The notes under the pieces: generated by a model
What the model saw: only the letters and a program-made list of their open reading frames with translations
Databases searched by the model: none
Told to the model about the DNA's origin: nothing
Shown: positions 17,298-27,647 of the stretch, piece by piece
Numbering within the stretch: the first letter of the stretch is position 1
How the letters are laid out: the number at the start of each line of letters is the position of its first letter
Assembly (NCBI GenBank): GCA_025963965.1
Contig: JAOPZS010000126.1
Span: 1 to 39,826 of the forward strand
DNA from: Solirubrobacterales bacterium
Lineage (GTDB): Bacteria > Actinomycetota > Thermoleophilia > Solirubrobacterales > Solirubrobacteraceae
Reading direction: 5' to 3'
DNA length: 39,826 nucleotides
Position numbers and translations under genes: made by a program

Positions 17298-18151
17298 GGA
17301 TCCATCAGCGCAAGCAGCAGCGGCGAGCGCGCCAGCATCGCCGCGCCGGCGAGCAGCAGCAAGAGCGCCGCGGCGAGCGGGATTCCGCCGAGGGGCGAAG
17401 CGGTGAAGTGCTCTTCCAGCAGCGTCGGCGCGAGCACCACGGGAACGACCGTCTGTGTCACGAACACGACCGGCGCGACCTGGATCGCCGGGCGCGACTG
17501 CAGCGCGCTCATCTCGCTCAGCACGCCCACGCCGGAGGCGAGCGCGGTCGAGACGCCCCACGCGGCGGCGACCAGCAGATGGCCGGAGGACAGGTCGTCG
17601 GAGGCGAGCTTCGTTGCCACGCCGCTCCAGCCGAAGGCGAGTCCTGCGCAGACCATCGTCAGCTCCGGGCGGGAGCGGCCGATCAGGCGCAGGGCGTAGG
17701 GCAGCAGGGCGGCCGCCCCCAGCACCAGCAGCGCGAGGGTGATCGTGAGCTGCTGGGAGGTGTGGGTGACCGAATGCGGCGGCGCGCACAGCGCCGCGCC
17801 GAGCACGCCGGCGAGGATCGCCGCCATCGCCGTGTACTCGTAGCGCCCCGCACGCTCGCCGAGCAGGCGCTCGGCCAGGAACATCAGCGCCAGCAGCCCC
17901 ACGGCGAGCGCGGGCTGCACGACCACCAGCGGCGCCAGCATCAGCGCCACCACCTGCAGCGGCCAGCCCAGGATCGATAGTCCGGTGCCGAACAGCCAGC
18001 GGGCGCGTTTGACCAGCCTGAGCGCCAGCGCCAGCCGCAGGTTCTCATCCGGCGGCGCGTCGCGGGCGTCCATCGCCTGAAAGGCGATCCCTAGGCTGTA
18101 CAGGGTGGAAGCGCCGACCGCGGCGGCTATTCCCAGAACGAGATCGACCAT
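17156..18151 (-). CDS. DMT-superfamily (EamA/NIPA-like) transporter
   Basis: This protein of about 331 residues has nine or ten hydrophobic helices and the two-fold repeat layout of drug/metabolite transporters. The [27 protein letters not shown] segment resembles the fourth helix region of that superfamily. No substrate can be predicted; in an envelope locus a lipid-linked intermediate or a cation is possible. The start is the ATG at 18151, or a GTG at 18157 that adds two residues. Its start codon overlaps head-to-head that of the deacetylase on the other strand. The hydrophilic tail of about 45 residues lies antisense to the glycosyltransferase end. Confidence 0.8.
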   Translation of the reverse strand: MVDLVLGIAAAVGASTLYSLGIAFQAMDARDAPPDENLRLALALRLVKRARWLFGTGLSILGWPLQVVALMLAPLVVVQPALAVGLLALMFLAERLLGERAGRYEYTAMAAILAGVLGAALCAPPHSVTHTSQQLTITLALLVLGAAALLPYALRLIGRSRPELTMVCAGLAFGWSGVATKLASDDLSSGHLLVAAAWGVSTALASGVGVLSEMSALQSRPAIQVAPVVFVTQTVVPVVLAPTLLEEHFTASPLGGIPLAAALLLLLAGAAMLARSPLLLALMDPQRTSDSSVSVANPAEESRDTIRSSPATDAAEASPSTTNTSPARIGR

Positions 18152-18869
18152 GTCCACTGACGATCATCGCACTCGCACGGCGCCGATCGCGGGTGCGCTG
18201 GCCGGCGCGGCAGTGGTGGGCTACGCGCTGCCGGCGCTCGCCGGCGTCTGGCCGGCGCTGCGCCGTCCGCTCGGCGTCGAGGACCGCACCGCCACCGGCC
18301 GTGGCTACGCGCTGACGTTCGACGACGGGCCGCACGCGCGGGGCACGCCGGCCGTGCTCGAGCTGCTCGCCGCCGAGCGCGTTCGCGCGACGTTCTTCCT
18401 GGTCGGCGAGCAGATCCGCCGCAATCCGTCGCTGCCCCGCGAGATCGCCGACGCCGGGCACGAGATCGCGCTGCACTGCGATCGCCACCGCAACCTGCTG
18501 CGGCTGGGCCCGCGTCAGGTTCGCGAGGACATCGCTCGCGCCGAGGACGCGATCGGGACCGCCACGGGCCTCGCCCCGCGGCTGTACCGGCCGCCATACG
18601 GCGTGCTCAACGCCGCGGCGCTGCGCCTGGCCGGAGCGCGCGGCTGGCGAACGCTGCTGTGGAGCCACTGGGGCAGGGACTGGGAGGCCGGCGCGACGGC
18701 CTCGTCGATCGCCTCGAAGGTCACCCAGGGCGCGGGCGAGGGAGCCGTGCTGCTGCTGCACGACGCCGACGACTACTCGGCGCCCGGCTCGTGGCGGCGC
18801 ACCCTCGCTGCGTTGCCCGCCGTGATCGAGACGATGCGCGAGCGGGGGGTCGAGCCGGTGCTTCCCTAG
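18150..18869 (+). CDS. Polysaccharide deacetylase (NodB/CE4 family)
   Basis: This 239-residue protein has an N-terminal hydrophobic helix (residues 11-32), either a signal anchor or signal peptide, then a CE4 deacetylase domain. The catalytic and metal residues are all present: TFDDGP at 56-61 (Asp58 and Asp59), HCDRH at 109-113, RPPYG at 147-151 and LLLHD near 208-212. It should remove acetyl or other acyl groups from N-acetylated sugars of envelope glycans, outside the membrane. The intact motifs contrast with the degenerate NodB-like domain two genes upstream. The ATG at 18150 shares bases with the start of the minus-strand transporter; a longer form from 18105 would overlap that gene further. 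Confidence 0.92.
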   Translation: MSTDDHRTRTAPIAGALAGAAVVGYALPALAGVWPALRRPLGVEDRTATGRGYALTFDDGPHARGTPAVLELLAAERVRATFFLVGEQIRRNPSLPREIADAGHEIALHCDRHRNLLRLGPRQVREDIARAEDAIGTATGLAPRLYRPPYGVLNAAALRLAGARGWRTLLWSHWGRDWEAGATASSIASKVTQGAGEGAVLLLHDADDYSAPGSWRRTLAALPAVIETMRERGVEPVLP

Positions 18870-18879
18870 CCACGGCACG

Positions 18880-19827
18880 GTGGTCCCTCGGGCGCGCTCG
18901 TGCAGGGCCGTTCGAGGTCAGGCCGCGTCGGGCGGCGCGGGTAAGATCGACTACTTGTCGACCGTCATCTCCCCGATCGACGCGACCGTCGAGGCCCCGG
19001 CGGGGGAGCTGAGGAGCGCCGCCGTCGCGCGACCCCTCGGCGTCGAAGGTCTCGGCCGCCGTGCCGCCGCGCAGCCTGCGCAGGCGCAGGCGCCCACGGT
19101 GCGACGCACTCGCTGGTGGGTCGAGGCGCTGACGATCGTCTGGCTCTGCTGGGTCTATGACGCGGTCACGAACCTCGCGCCGCTTCGGCTGGGCGTCGCG
19201 CTCGAGCACGGCCGCGAAATCCTCGGTTCCGAGCGCGCGCTGGGGATCGCTCCCGAGCAGGCCCTCGACCGCTGGCTTGCCAACCATCACGGCCTCGGAG
19301 TCGCGCTCTCCTACTACTACGACAACGCCCACTTCCTCGTCACGCTCGGCCTGCTCGGCTACCTGTGGTTGCGCCGCACGGACGTCTACCGCCCGCTGCG
19401 CAACTCGCTGGTGCTGATCAACGTGCTCGGCTTCGTGGTCTTCTGGCGCTACCCGGTCGCGCCGCCGCGGATGCTCGACGGCTTCACAGACGTGGTCGCC
19501 GCCAGCCACGCCGTCGGCTCGTGGCACACCGGCGCGTTGGCCTCGAACGCCAACCAGCTCGCGGCGATGCCCTCGCTGCACATCGCGTGGGCGGCCTGGT
19601 GCGTGGTCGCCGTGTGGCGCCTGACGAGCCGCCCGGCGATCCGTGCGCTCGGCGTCATCTATCCCTTCCTGACCGGCTTCGCTGTGCTCGCCACAGGCAA
19701 CCACTACGTTCTGGACATCGTCGGCGGCGCGATCCTCGCGGCGGCCGCGGTGGCGATCATCGCGTGGGCGCCGCGGGCCCGGGCGCGATGGAGCTCCGGG
19801 GCTCGCCGCCAGCCTGCAGCCGCCTAG
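18880..19827 (+). CDS. PAP2 superfamily phosphatase (Aur1-like)
   Basis: This protein of up to 315 residues belongs to the PAP2 superfamily branch that includes inositol phosphorylceramide synthases. It has about six membrane helices from residue 80 onward. The catalytic motifs are RYPVAPPRML (190-199), MPSLHIAWA (230-238, His234) and GNHYVLDIVGG (273-283, His275 and Asp279). It could dephosphorylate a lipid or polyprenyl phosphate, or transfer a phospho-head group. The first 75 residues are not conserved-looking. GTG 18880 gives the longest form; a TTG at 18955, seven bases after TAAGAT (18942-18947), is an alternative. It starts 10 bp after the deacetylase and may be co-transcribed with it. 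Confidence 0.88.
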   Translation: MVPRARSCRAVRGQAASGGAGKIDYLSTVISPIDATVEAPAGELRSAAVARPLGVEGLGRRAAAQPAQAQAPTVRRTRWWVEALTIVWLCWVYDAVTNLAPLRLGVALEHGREILGSERALGIAPEQALDRWLANHHGLGVALSYYYDNAHFLVTLGLLGYLWLRRTDVYRPLRNSLVLINVLGFVVFWRYPVAPPRMLDGFTDVVAASHAVGSWHTGALASNANQLAAMPSLHIAWAAWCVVAVWRLTSRPAIRALGVIYPFLTGFAVLATGNHYVLDIVGGAILAAAAVAIIAWAPRARARWSSGARRQPAAA

Positions 19828-19957
19828 CGGGCGGGCCCATCAGCCGACCCGGCCCCGGGAGCGCCGGCGCAAGCGTCGCGCGCCGGGCGGGCCGTCGCCG
19901 GACCGTCCAGAGAGCCGAGAAACCGACGTCACAAGCCCCGTGGCTCATGTCACAAAC

Positions 19958-19986
19958 TTGTTACGAAGTCCAGGTTCGGGTAGAGT
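19958..19986 (+). promoter_or_regulatory. Promoter of the ATP synthase operon
   Basis: TTGTTA (19958-19963) and TAGAGT (19981-19986) with exactly 17 bp between them form the best sigma-70-like promoter in the window, set in a locally AT-richer patch. Transcription should start near 19993. The region from the PAP2 stop to 20079 otherwise holds only GC-rich sequence with a GGAGCGCTCC palindrome near 20011. Confidence 0.75.
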
Positions 19987-20079
19987 GGCGGGGCTGTCGC
20001 GGAGTGTTGAGGAGCGCTCCGACCGACCTGCCACTGCAGAGCGCGGGCGTCCCTGCCTCTGTAGGGTGGCCCCATTCAC

Positions 20080-20376
20080 ATGCCAGAATTCGACGCCAAC
20101 GACGAGGACACGCGCACGCCCGGCCAACGGCCGGAGAGCTCGCACGATCCCGCTGAGATCGAGCCGCCCGTCACGCCCCGCCGCGTCCGCCTGACAGGCG
20201 GACGGCGCCGTGCCTCGCGGGGGCGGCGCGAGCGCCGCGTCGCACGCACCCTGACGGCGCGCCGGCGTGCCCGGCGCCTCGCCTGCGGGCCGTCGCGCTC
20301 GGCAGCAGGAGCTATCCGACGCCCTCGCCGCGCGCGGTGCCAAGCGCCCGCTCAGGCTCCCGGAACGTCGAGCTGA
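20080..20376 (+). CDS. Possible small charged protein, or the N-terminus of the atpI-like protein
   Basis: This 98-codon frame starts with an acidic stretch (MPEFDANDEDTRTPG) and becomes very arginine-rich. Third codon positions are strongly G/C as in real genes from 20080 to about 20285, then the bias decays, while the next frame becomes coding-like from about 20255. It lies in the leader of the ATP synthase transcript and its stop is 1 bp before the ATG at 20378. It may be an independent small gene, or the true N-terminal part of the atpI-like protein separated by a frameshift near 20255-20285. I do not recognise a family. Confidence 0.35.
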   Translation: MPEFDANDEDTRTPGQRPESSHDPAEIEPPVTPRRVRLTGGRRRASRGRRERRVARTLTARRRARRLACGPSRSAAGAIRRPRRARCQAPAQAPGTSS

Positions 20377-20770
20377 GATGGTCCTCCTGCGATACCTCGA
20401 CGTGTGCCTCGTGCTCGCGACGGCCCCATTCGTGCCGATCGCGGGCCTGCCTCTGCTCGGCTATCTCATAGCCGCTGTCGCCTGGCTGCTGACGCGCCTC
20501 GGGACGACCTTCGCGCAGGAGCGCGCACTGAGGGTCGGCGATCCAAAGCTGCGCGCGGGGCTGCAGGTCGGAAGCATGATGGGCCGCATCTGGGTCGTCG
20601 CCCTGGCGATCATCATCGCGCGCTTCGCAGGCGGCAAGAGCGACGGCATCATGGCCGCCGCGCTGATGCTGGCGGCGTTCACCGTCTACTTCGTGATGTC
20701 GTTCTTCACCGGAAACCCGCTTCAGGCCGGTCGGCGCCCTCCGGCGCAGGGGAGACCGAGCACGTCATGA
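20267..20770 (+). CDS. AtpI-like small membrane protein
   Basis: This protein of up to 167 residues has four hydrophobic helices (roughly residues 45-60, 65-80, 103-120 and 127-147 of the long form). It sits directly before atpB, overlapping it by 4 bases, the usual place of the ATP synthase assembly protein AtpI (protein I). The sequence is too divergent to assign by motif, so position is the main evidence. GTG 20267 gives the longest frame; ATG 20378 begins just before the first helix and gives 130 residues. The basic stretch between them looks coding by codon bias. Confidence 0.6.
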   Translation: MPGASPAGRRARQQELSDALAARGAKRPLRLPERRAEMVLLRYLDVCLVLATAPFVPIAGLPLLGYLIAAVAWLLTRLGTTFAQERALRVGDPKLRAGLQVGSMMGRIWVVALAIIIARFAGGKSDGIMAAALMLAAFTVYFVMSFFTGNPLQAGRRPPAQGRPSTS

Positions 20771-21753
20771 GCGACGCACAGGCGGGGGGAATCGGCGGGG
20801 TTCCACCACCCGATGCCGCGGTCAAAAGGCCGGGGCCCGGGGCGGGCGACCTCAAGCCGCCCAAGAAGAGCATCAAAAAAACGCTGCTGCTGCTGGTCGG
20901 CGTGTGGATCGGCGGCGTGATCCTGCTCTATGCCCTATTCGGCAGCGGCGGGCGCAACAACAGCTACCAGCCGCAGAACGAGTTCAAACTCGACAACTGG
21001 ATCAACGCGGGTGTCTTCTCGATCAACAAGGCCGTCCTATACCTGTTCCTGGCGGCGATCGCGACCTGCGTTTCGATGATCTACGTCGCCAACCGCATGC
21101 AGGCGCGTCCGAACAAGGTGCAAACGGCCGTCGAGGTCCTCTACCAGCTGATGCGCGACAACATCACCGGCGGCAACCTCGACGAGAAGATGGCGCGGCG
21201 CTGGTTCCCGTTCATCGGCACGCTGTTCCTGTTCATCATGTTCTCGAACCTCGTCGGCTACATCCCCCTGCCGACGAACACCGAGGAGAAGATCAACATC
21301 TTCGGCGCGCACATCCCCTCGTTCTCCCTCTACGCGGCGACGGCGAACCTGTCGATCCCGCTCGTGCTGGCGCTGCTCGTGTTCGGCTCCTACACCTTCG
21401 AAGGGATTCGCGCGAAGGGGCCGATCGGCTACCTGAAAGGGCTGATCCCGAGCGGAGTGACCGGCGGCATGGCCGTCTTCATCTTCTTCCTCGAGGTGCT
21501 CTCGAACATCATGCGGCTGATGTCGCTCTCGATTCGTCTGTTCGCGAACATCCTCGCCGGGCACCTGATCATCCTCTTCATGGCGGGGGCGCTCGCGGTG
21601 ATCCTGGGCGTCTCGGCGCTGGCCTGGTTCACGATCCCGGCCGGGATCGCCCTGTTCGCCTTCGAGGTCGGGCTTGTCGCCGCCCTGCAGGCCTTCATCT
21701 TTGCCACCCTCACAGCTATCTACCTCGGCGGCGCCGTCGCCGAAGACCACTAA
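20767..21753 (+). CDS. atpB: ATP synthase Fo subunit a
   Basis: This 328-residue membrane subunit forms the two proton half-channels against the c-ring. The essential arginine is in LSIRLFANILAGH, at about residue 257, and the preceding NIMRLMS segment and final helix EVGLVAALQAFIFATLTAIYL are canonical. It has an unusually long N-terminus: about 35 hydrophilic residues rich in Gly, Pro and Lys, plus an extra hydrophobic helix (about 40-60), before the usual core. The ATG at 20767 overlaps the upstream stop (ATGA). Confidence 0.95.
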   Translation: MSDAQAGGIGGVPPPDAAVKRPGPGAGDLKPPKKSIKKTLLLLVGVWIGGVILLYALFGSGGRNNSYQPQNEFKLDNWINAGVFSINKAVLYLFLAAIATCVSMIYVANRMQARPNKVQTAVEVLYQLMRDNITGGNLDEKMARRWFPFIGTLFLFIMFSNLVGYIPLPTNTEEKINIFGAHIPSFSLYAATANLSIPLVLALLVFGSYTFEGIRAKGPIGYLKGLIPSGVTGGMAVFIFFLEVLSNIMRLMSLSIRLFANILAGHLIILFMAGALAVILGVSALAWFTIPAGIALFAFEVGLVAALQAFIFATLTAIYLGGAVAEDH

Positions 21754-21767
21754 AGGAGTCAAACGAC

Positions 21768-22037
21768 GTGCACATCGCCCTAATCACGATCCTCGCCGTA
21801 GCCGAAGAAACGGCCAAGGCCGGCAAGTCGATCGGTCTCGGAGTCGGTGGCGGGCTCGGTGCCGTGGGCGCCGGCGTCGGCATCGGCATCATCTTCGGAA
21901 AGGCGATCGAAGCGATCACGCGCCAGCCGGAGATGCGCGACGAGATCACCCAGCTGCAGTGGCTGGGCTTCGCGCTTACCGAGGCGTGCTTCTTCTACGG
22001 CCTCGTCGCGGGCCTGCTCGCCGCGTTCATCGTCTGA
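21768..22037 (+). CDS. atpE: ATP synthase Fo subunit c
   Basis: This 89-residue hairpin protein forms the rotating c-ring. Helix 1 is glycine-rich (residues 21-45), the polar loop is RQPEMRD (52-58), and the ion-carrying carboxylate is Glu72 in LTEACFFYGL. Ala follows Glu72 where sodium-binding rings have Ser or Thr, so protons are the likely coupling ion. The GTG at 21768 is preceded by a strong AAAGGAG at 21752-21758, fitting the high copy number needed for this subunit. Confidence 0.96.
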   Translation: MHIALITILAVAEETAKAGKSIGLGVGGGLGAVGAGVGIGIIFGKAIEAITRQPEMRDEITQLQWLGFALTEACFFYGLVAGLLAAFIV

Positions 22038-22041
22038 CGCG

Positions 22042-22620
22042 ATGATCGCCACGCTCGCAAACATCTCCGTGACCGGTGCCCAGGTGATCGCCTCGAGCGG
22101 CGGCTTCCTGATCGAACCCAGCGTCGGGTTGATGGTGTGGACGCTGCTCGTCTTCGGGGCGACCATGTTCCTGCTCTCGCGGCTCGCCTTCCCGCGCATC
22201 AGCGAAGCGCTCGGCAAGCGCCAGAAAGCGATCGAAGACTCGATCGACACGGCCGAGCGCACCCGCAAGGAGGCCGAGGAGCTGCTCACGGAATACCGCG
22301 AGCGACTGAAGGAGGCACGTGCCCAGGCCGACGAGATCGTGCATCGTGCGCGCCAGGCGGCCGACGCCCACGAACAGGAGGCCAAGCAACGCGGGCAGGA
22401 GCTGCTCGCGGAGGCCGCGGGGCGCGCTGAGCGCGACATCGAGGCGGCAACCGAGCGGGCGCTGTCGGATATCCGCCGCGAGGTCGCCGACCTGACCGTG
22501 TTGGCAACCGAGAAGGTGACCAAAAAGGTGCTCACCGACGCAGACCAGCGCCGTCTGGTCGAGGAGGCGCTCGGCGAGCTCGACTTCTCCTCCATCTCGG
22601 CGGGACCCGCGAGCAACTGA
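22042..22620 (+). CDS. atpF: ATP synthase Fo subunit b
   Basis: This 192-residue subunit forms the peripheral stalk. One membrane helix near residues 27-48 (SVGLMVWTLLVFGATMFLL) is followed by a long charged coiled coil from about residue 55 to 160 that reaches up to F1. The ATG at 22042 is 4 bp after the atpE stop. The gene's final base is the first base of the atpH start codon. Confidence 0.95.
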   Translation: MIATLANISVTGAQVIASSGGFLIEPSVGLMVWTLLVFGATMFLLSRLAFPRISEALGKRQKAIEDSIDTAERTRKEAEELLTEYRERLKEARAQADEIVHRARQAADAHEQEAKQRGQELLAEAAGRAERDIEAATERALSDIRREVADLTVLATEKVTKKVLTDADQRRLVEEALGELDFSSISAGPASN

Positions 22621-23156
22621 TGGAGGAGCTCGCCCAGGTATATGCGCGGTCGCTGTTCGAGGTCGGCCGCGAGCAAGACAAGCTGGACGTGCTGCGCGAG
22701 CAGCTCGGCGAGTTCGCCGAGGCGCTGGACCAGCACCGCCAGCTGGCGACTTTCTTCTTCTCCCCCTACTTCAACACGAAGGAGAAGGAGGACGGCCTGG
22801 AACGCATGCTCGTCGACGCCGACGAGAGCTTTGTGAACTTCGCGAAGTTGCTGATCGAGAAACACCGCATGCCGGTGATCTTCCGCATCCGCAGGGAGTA
22901 CGAGCGGCTGTGGGACGAGGAGAACCGCGTGCTCCCCGTCGAGATCACGAGCGCGATCGAGCTCGATCAGGCGACGACGGAGAACCTCGGCCGCACGATC
23001 GGCGAGCGGGCCGGACGCAAGATCCAGCTCGCGGCGCACGTGAACCCCGACATCCTGGGCGGCATCGTGGTCAGGGTCGGCAACTCGATCCTCGATGCCT
23101 CAATTCGAAACCGACTGGAGCAGCTGCGCAGGCACGTTGCCCAAGGAGCTTCCTAG
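22620..23156 (+). CDS. atpH: ATP synthase F1 subunit delta
   Basis: This 178-residue subunit caps the F1 head and joins it to the b-subunit stalk. The N-terminal helical domain begins MEELAQVYARSLFEVGRE, and the C-terminal GGIVVRVGNSILDASIRNRLEQLRR (near residues 148-172) is the family signature for the OSCP/delta fold. Its ATG overlaps the atpF stop by one base. A GNRA-capped hairpin follows the gene. Confidence 0.95.
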   Translation: MEELAQVYARSLFEVGREQDKLDVLREQLGEFAEALDQHRQLATFFFSPYFNTKEKEDGLERMLVDADESFVNFAKLLIEKHRMPVIFRIRREYERLWDEENRVLPVEITSAIELDQATTENLGRTIGERAGRKIQLAAHVNPDILGGIVVRVGNSILDASIRNRLEQLRRHVAQGAS

Positions 23157-23167
23157 AGGAAGGCGAA

Positions 23168-23185
23168 GCCGGCCGCAAGGCCGGC
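23168..23185 (+). other. GNRA-tetraloop hairpin between atpH and atpA
   Basis: GCCGGCC (23168-23174), the loop GCAA and GGCCGGC (23179-23185) form a perfect 7-bp stem with a stable GNRA tetraloop. It lies between atpH and the strong atpA ribosome-binding site (AAAGGAG). A structure here could partly terminate transcription or stabilise the downstream message, raising F1 subunits relative to Fo (inference). Confidence 0.55.
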
Positions 23186-23216
23186 AAGCCGGGCCCCTCG
23201 CCCCCAAAGGAGAAAA

Positions 23217-24770
23217 ATGCAGATCAACCCAGACGAGATCACCAGCATCCTCAAGAGCCGCATCGAGGGACTCGACGCCGGTACGGCCGAGCTGACCGAG
23301 GTCGGCACCGTGCTGTCGGTCGCCGACGGCATCGCCCGCCTGCACGGCCTGGAGAACTGCATGTCCTTCGAGATGCTCGAGTTCCCACACGGCGTCACGG
23401 GCCTGGCGCTGAACCTCGAGTCCGACAACGTCGGCGCCGTGCTGTTCGGCGAGTGGGAGCGCGTCGTCGAGGGCGATACGGTCAGGCGCACCGGGCGGCT
23501 GCTCGACATCCCCGTCGGCGATGGGCTGCTCGGCCGGATCGTCGATCCCCTCGGCCGGCCGCTCGACGGCAAAGGCGACATCGACGTCAGCGAGACACGC
23601 CCGGCGGAGTTCAAGGCCCCCGGCGTCGTGCAGCGCCAGCCGGTGAAGGAACCGATGCAGACCGGCATCAAGGCGATCGACGCGATGATCCCGATCGGCC
23701 GAGGTCAGCGAGAGCTGATCATCGGCGACCGGCAGACGGGCAAGACGGCGATCGCCGTAGACACGATCATCAACAACAAGGACACGGGGATCGTGTCGGT
23801 GTACGTCGCGATCGGCCAGCGCATGTCCACCGTCGTGGCGCTCGCGGACACGCTCGAGGAGAGCGGCGCGATGGAGAACACGATCATCGTCGCCGCCGGC
23901 GCCGACGAGGCGGCGCCGATCAAGTACATGGCGCCGTACGCGGGGTGCGCGATGGCAGAGCACTTCCTGTACAGCGGTCGCCACGCGCTGTGCGTGTACG
24001 ACGACCTCACCAAGCACGCCTACGCCTACCGGCAGATGTCGCTGCTGCTGCGGCGTCCCCCGGGCCGCGAGGCCTATCCCGGCGACGTCTTCTACCTGCA
24101 CTCGCGGCTGCTGGAGCGCGCGGTGAAGCTCAACGACGACCTCGGCGGAGGCTCGCTGACGGCACTGCCGATCATCGAGACGCAGGCCGGCGACGTGTCC
24201 GCGTACATCCCCACGAACGTGATCTCGATCACCGACGGACAGATCTTCCTGGAGTCGGGCCTGTTCAACGCCGGCGTTCGCCCGGCGATCAACGTCGGCA
24301 TCTCCGTGTCCCGCGTCGGCGGAAACGCCCAGATCGGGCCGATGAAAAAAGTGGCCGGCCGGCTCAAGCTCGAGCTGTCGCAGTACCGCGACCTGGAGGC
24401 GTTCTCACAGTTCGGCTCCGACCTCGACGCCGAGACCCAGCGTGCGCTGGCGCGCGGCGAGCGCCTCGTCATGACGCTCAACCAGGGCGAGCGCGAGCCG
24501 CTCCCGGTCGAGGATCAGGTCGTGCAGATCTACGCCGCCACGAACGGCTTCCTCGATCGCCTCAGGGTCGAGCGCGTGCCCGAGTTCCTGCAGTCGCTGA
24601 CCGAGCGGGTGCACGCCCAGCACGCCGATCTGCTGAAGAAGATCACCGAAGGGGACTGGTCGGATGAGATGCAGAAGGGCGTGCGCGACGCGATCGAGGC
24701 GTTCGCCCGCGACTTCGGCTACGACCTCGACGAGGAAGGACAGGCGCTGGAGGAGGTCCAGGCGGCTTAG
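23217..24770 (+). CDS. atpA: ATP synthase F1 subunit alpha
   Basis: This 517-residue non-catalytic nucleotide-binding subunit alternates with beta in the F1 hexamer. The P-loop is [11 protein letters not shown] (near residues 170-180) and the arginine finger is in SVSRVGG (near 364-370), which reaches into the catalytic site of beta. The length is normal. The ATG follows AAAGGAG closely. Its stop is 15 bp before atpG. Confidence 0.97.
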   Translation: MQINPDEITSILKSRIEGLDAGTAELTEVGTVLSVADGIARLHGLENCMSFEMLEFPHGVTGLALNLESDNVGAVLFGEWERVVEGDTVRRTGRLLDIPVGDGLLGRIVDPLGRPLDGKGDIDVSETRPAEFKAPGVVQRQPVKEPMQTGIKAIDAMIPIGRGQRELIIGDRQTGKTAIAVDTIINNKDTGIVSVYVAIGQRMSTVVALADTLEESGAMENTIIVAAGADEAAPIKYMAPYAGCAMAEHFLYSGRHALCVYDDLTKHAYAYRQMSLLLRRPPGREAYPGDVFYLHSRLLERAVKLNDDLGGGSLTALPIIETQAGDVSAYIPTNVISITDGQIFLESGLFNAGVRPAINVGISVSRVGGNAQIGPMKKVAGRLKLELSQYRDLEAFSQFGSDLDAETQRALARGERLVMTLNQGEREPLPVEDQVVQIYAATNGFLDRLRVERVPEFLQSLTERVHAQHADLLKKITEGDWSDEMQKGVRDAIEAFARDFGYDLDEEGQALEEVQAA

Positions 24771-24785
24771 CCGCCTGCGCGAGCC

Positions 24786-25691
24786 ATGGCCAGCCAACGC
24801 GACGTCAGGAACCGGATCTCCTCGGTGAAGAACATCCAGAAGATCACGCGTGCCCTGGAGGCGGTGTCCGGCGCCCGGCTGCGCCGCGCTGAACAGCGGA
24901 TCGAGGCGCTGCGCCCCTACGCCGACGCGATCCGGCGCATGACCCGCCAGGCCGCCGAGGCGGCCGGCGCCGAGGCCGCCAGGCTGCCGCTGCTGACCGA
25001 GCACGAGTCCGAGAGGAACGTGGCCCTGCTGCTCATCACGGGCGATCGTGGGCTCGCCGGCGCCTTCAACTCGCAGATCATCCGTGCCGGCGTGCGTGCG
25101 GCGGCCGAGTTGACGGACGGCCAGCGCAACCCCGTGTGGTACGCCACAGGACGTCGCGGGGCGTCCTCCCTGAGCTTCCGCGGCTACGAGCTGGCAGGCA
25201 CCTACACGGGCTTCGCCGACCATCCCGGCTACGCCGACGCCCGCTCGGTCGCCGACGATCTCATGACCGGCTACATCGACGGGCAGCTCGACCGTGTGGA
25301 GCTGATCTACAACGCCTACATCTCGCCGCTCAGCCAGCACGTGCGGCGTGAAACGCTGCTGCCGCTTTCCCAGGCGACGGTCACCGGCGCGACGGAGGAC
25401 GAGGAGCAGGAGGCCGACGCCGAGGGTCCCCACGCGCTCGTCGACTACGAGCCCGGCCCCGAGGAGATCCTCAGGCGGCTGATCCCCGACTACGTCGAGA
25501 TCTCGATCTACCGGGCGCTGGTCGAGTCCGCTGCGGGCTTCTTCGGCGCGCAGATGACCGCGATGCGCAGCGCGTCCGAGAACGCCGGGGAACTCATCAC
25601 CGATCTGACGCTGCAGATGAACCGTGCCCGCCAGGCCGAGATCACCCAGGAGATCATGGAGGTCGTGGCGGGAGCAGAGGGACTCAGCTAG
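24786..25691 (+). CDS. atpG: ATP synthase F1 subunit gamma
   Basis: This 301-residue subunit is the central rotor shaft. The N-terminal coiled-coil strand has the canonical RNRISSVKNIQKITRALEAVSGARLRRAE, LLITGDRGLAGAFNS lies near residues 78-92, and the C-terminal helix has ENAGELITDLTLQMNRARQAEITQEI. An acidic insertion (ATEDEEQEADAEG, near 202-214) is in a surface region where actinobacterial gammas vary. Confidence 0.96.
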   Translation: MASQRDVRNRISSVKNIQKITRALEAVSGARLRRAEQRIEALRPYADAIRRMTRQAAEAAGAEAARLPLLTEHESERNVALLLITGDRGLAGAFNSQIIRAGVRAAAELTDGQRNPVWYATGRRGASSLSFRGYELAGTYTGFADHPGYADARSVADDLMTGYIDGQLDRVELIYNAYISPLSQHVRRETLLPLSQATVTGATEDEEQEADAEGPHALVDYEPGPEEILRRLIPDYVEISIYRALVESAAGFFGAQMTAMRSASENAGELITDLTLQMNRARQAEITQEIMEVVAGAEGLS

Positions 25692-25711
25692 CCGGCTGCT
25701 AAACAACTTGA

Positions 25712-27228
<1,517 letters not shown>

Positions 27229-27229
<1 letters not shown>

Positions 27230-27636
27230 TGCCGCGCACCAGCTTCCCCGCGGAAGTGCTGACCCCCGAGGGCGAGGTGTTCTCCGAGGAGATCGAGATG
27301 CTCTCCACGCGCACGGCGGTGGGCTCGATCGGAATCCTCGCCAACCACGAGCCCGTGCTCGCCATGCTCGAACCCGCCGAGCTGCGGCTCTACCGCTCCG
27401 ATTCCGACGTCGTGCGCTTCGCCCAGGCCGAGGGCTACCTGCAGTTCGCCGAGAACCGCGCACTCGTGCTCGTCGAGGAGGCAATCGCGCCGGACGCGCT
27501 TGACCGCTCGACCATCGAGAGCAAACTCTCGGAGGCCCGTGCGGCTGCCGAGCGCGCCGAGGAGGGCAGCGAGGAAGAGGCGCGGGCGCAGCGCGACATC
27601 CGCCGCTACGAGGCGTTCCTGGCAGTCGGCCAGTAG
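27229..27636 (+). CDS. atpC: ATP synthase F1 subunit epsilon
   Basis: This 135-residue subunit binds gamma and the c-ring and can inhibit ATP hydrolysis through its C-terminal helices. The N-terminal beta-sandwich has the typical PEGEVFSEEIEMLSTRTAVGSIGILANHEPVLAML, and the C-terminal helical hairpin runs from about residue 88 to 130. Its ATG shares a base with the atpD stop. It ends the operon; no clear terminator hairpin follows. Confidence 0.95.
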
Positions 27637-27647
27637 GCTTTTCGGGC

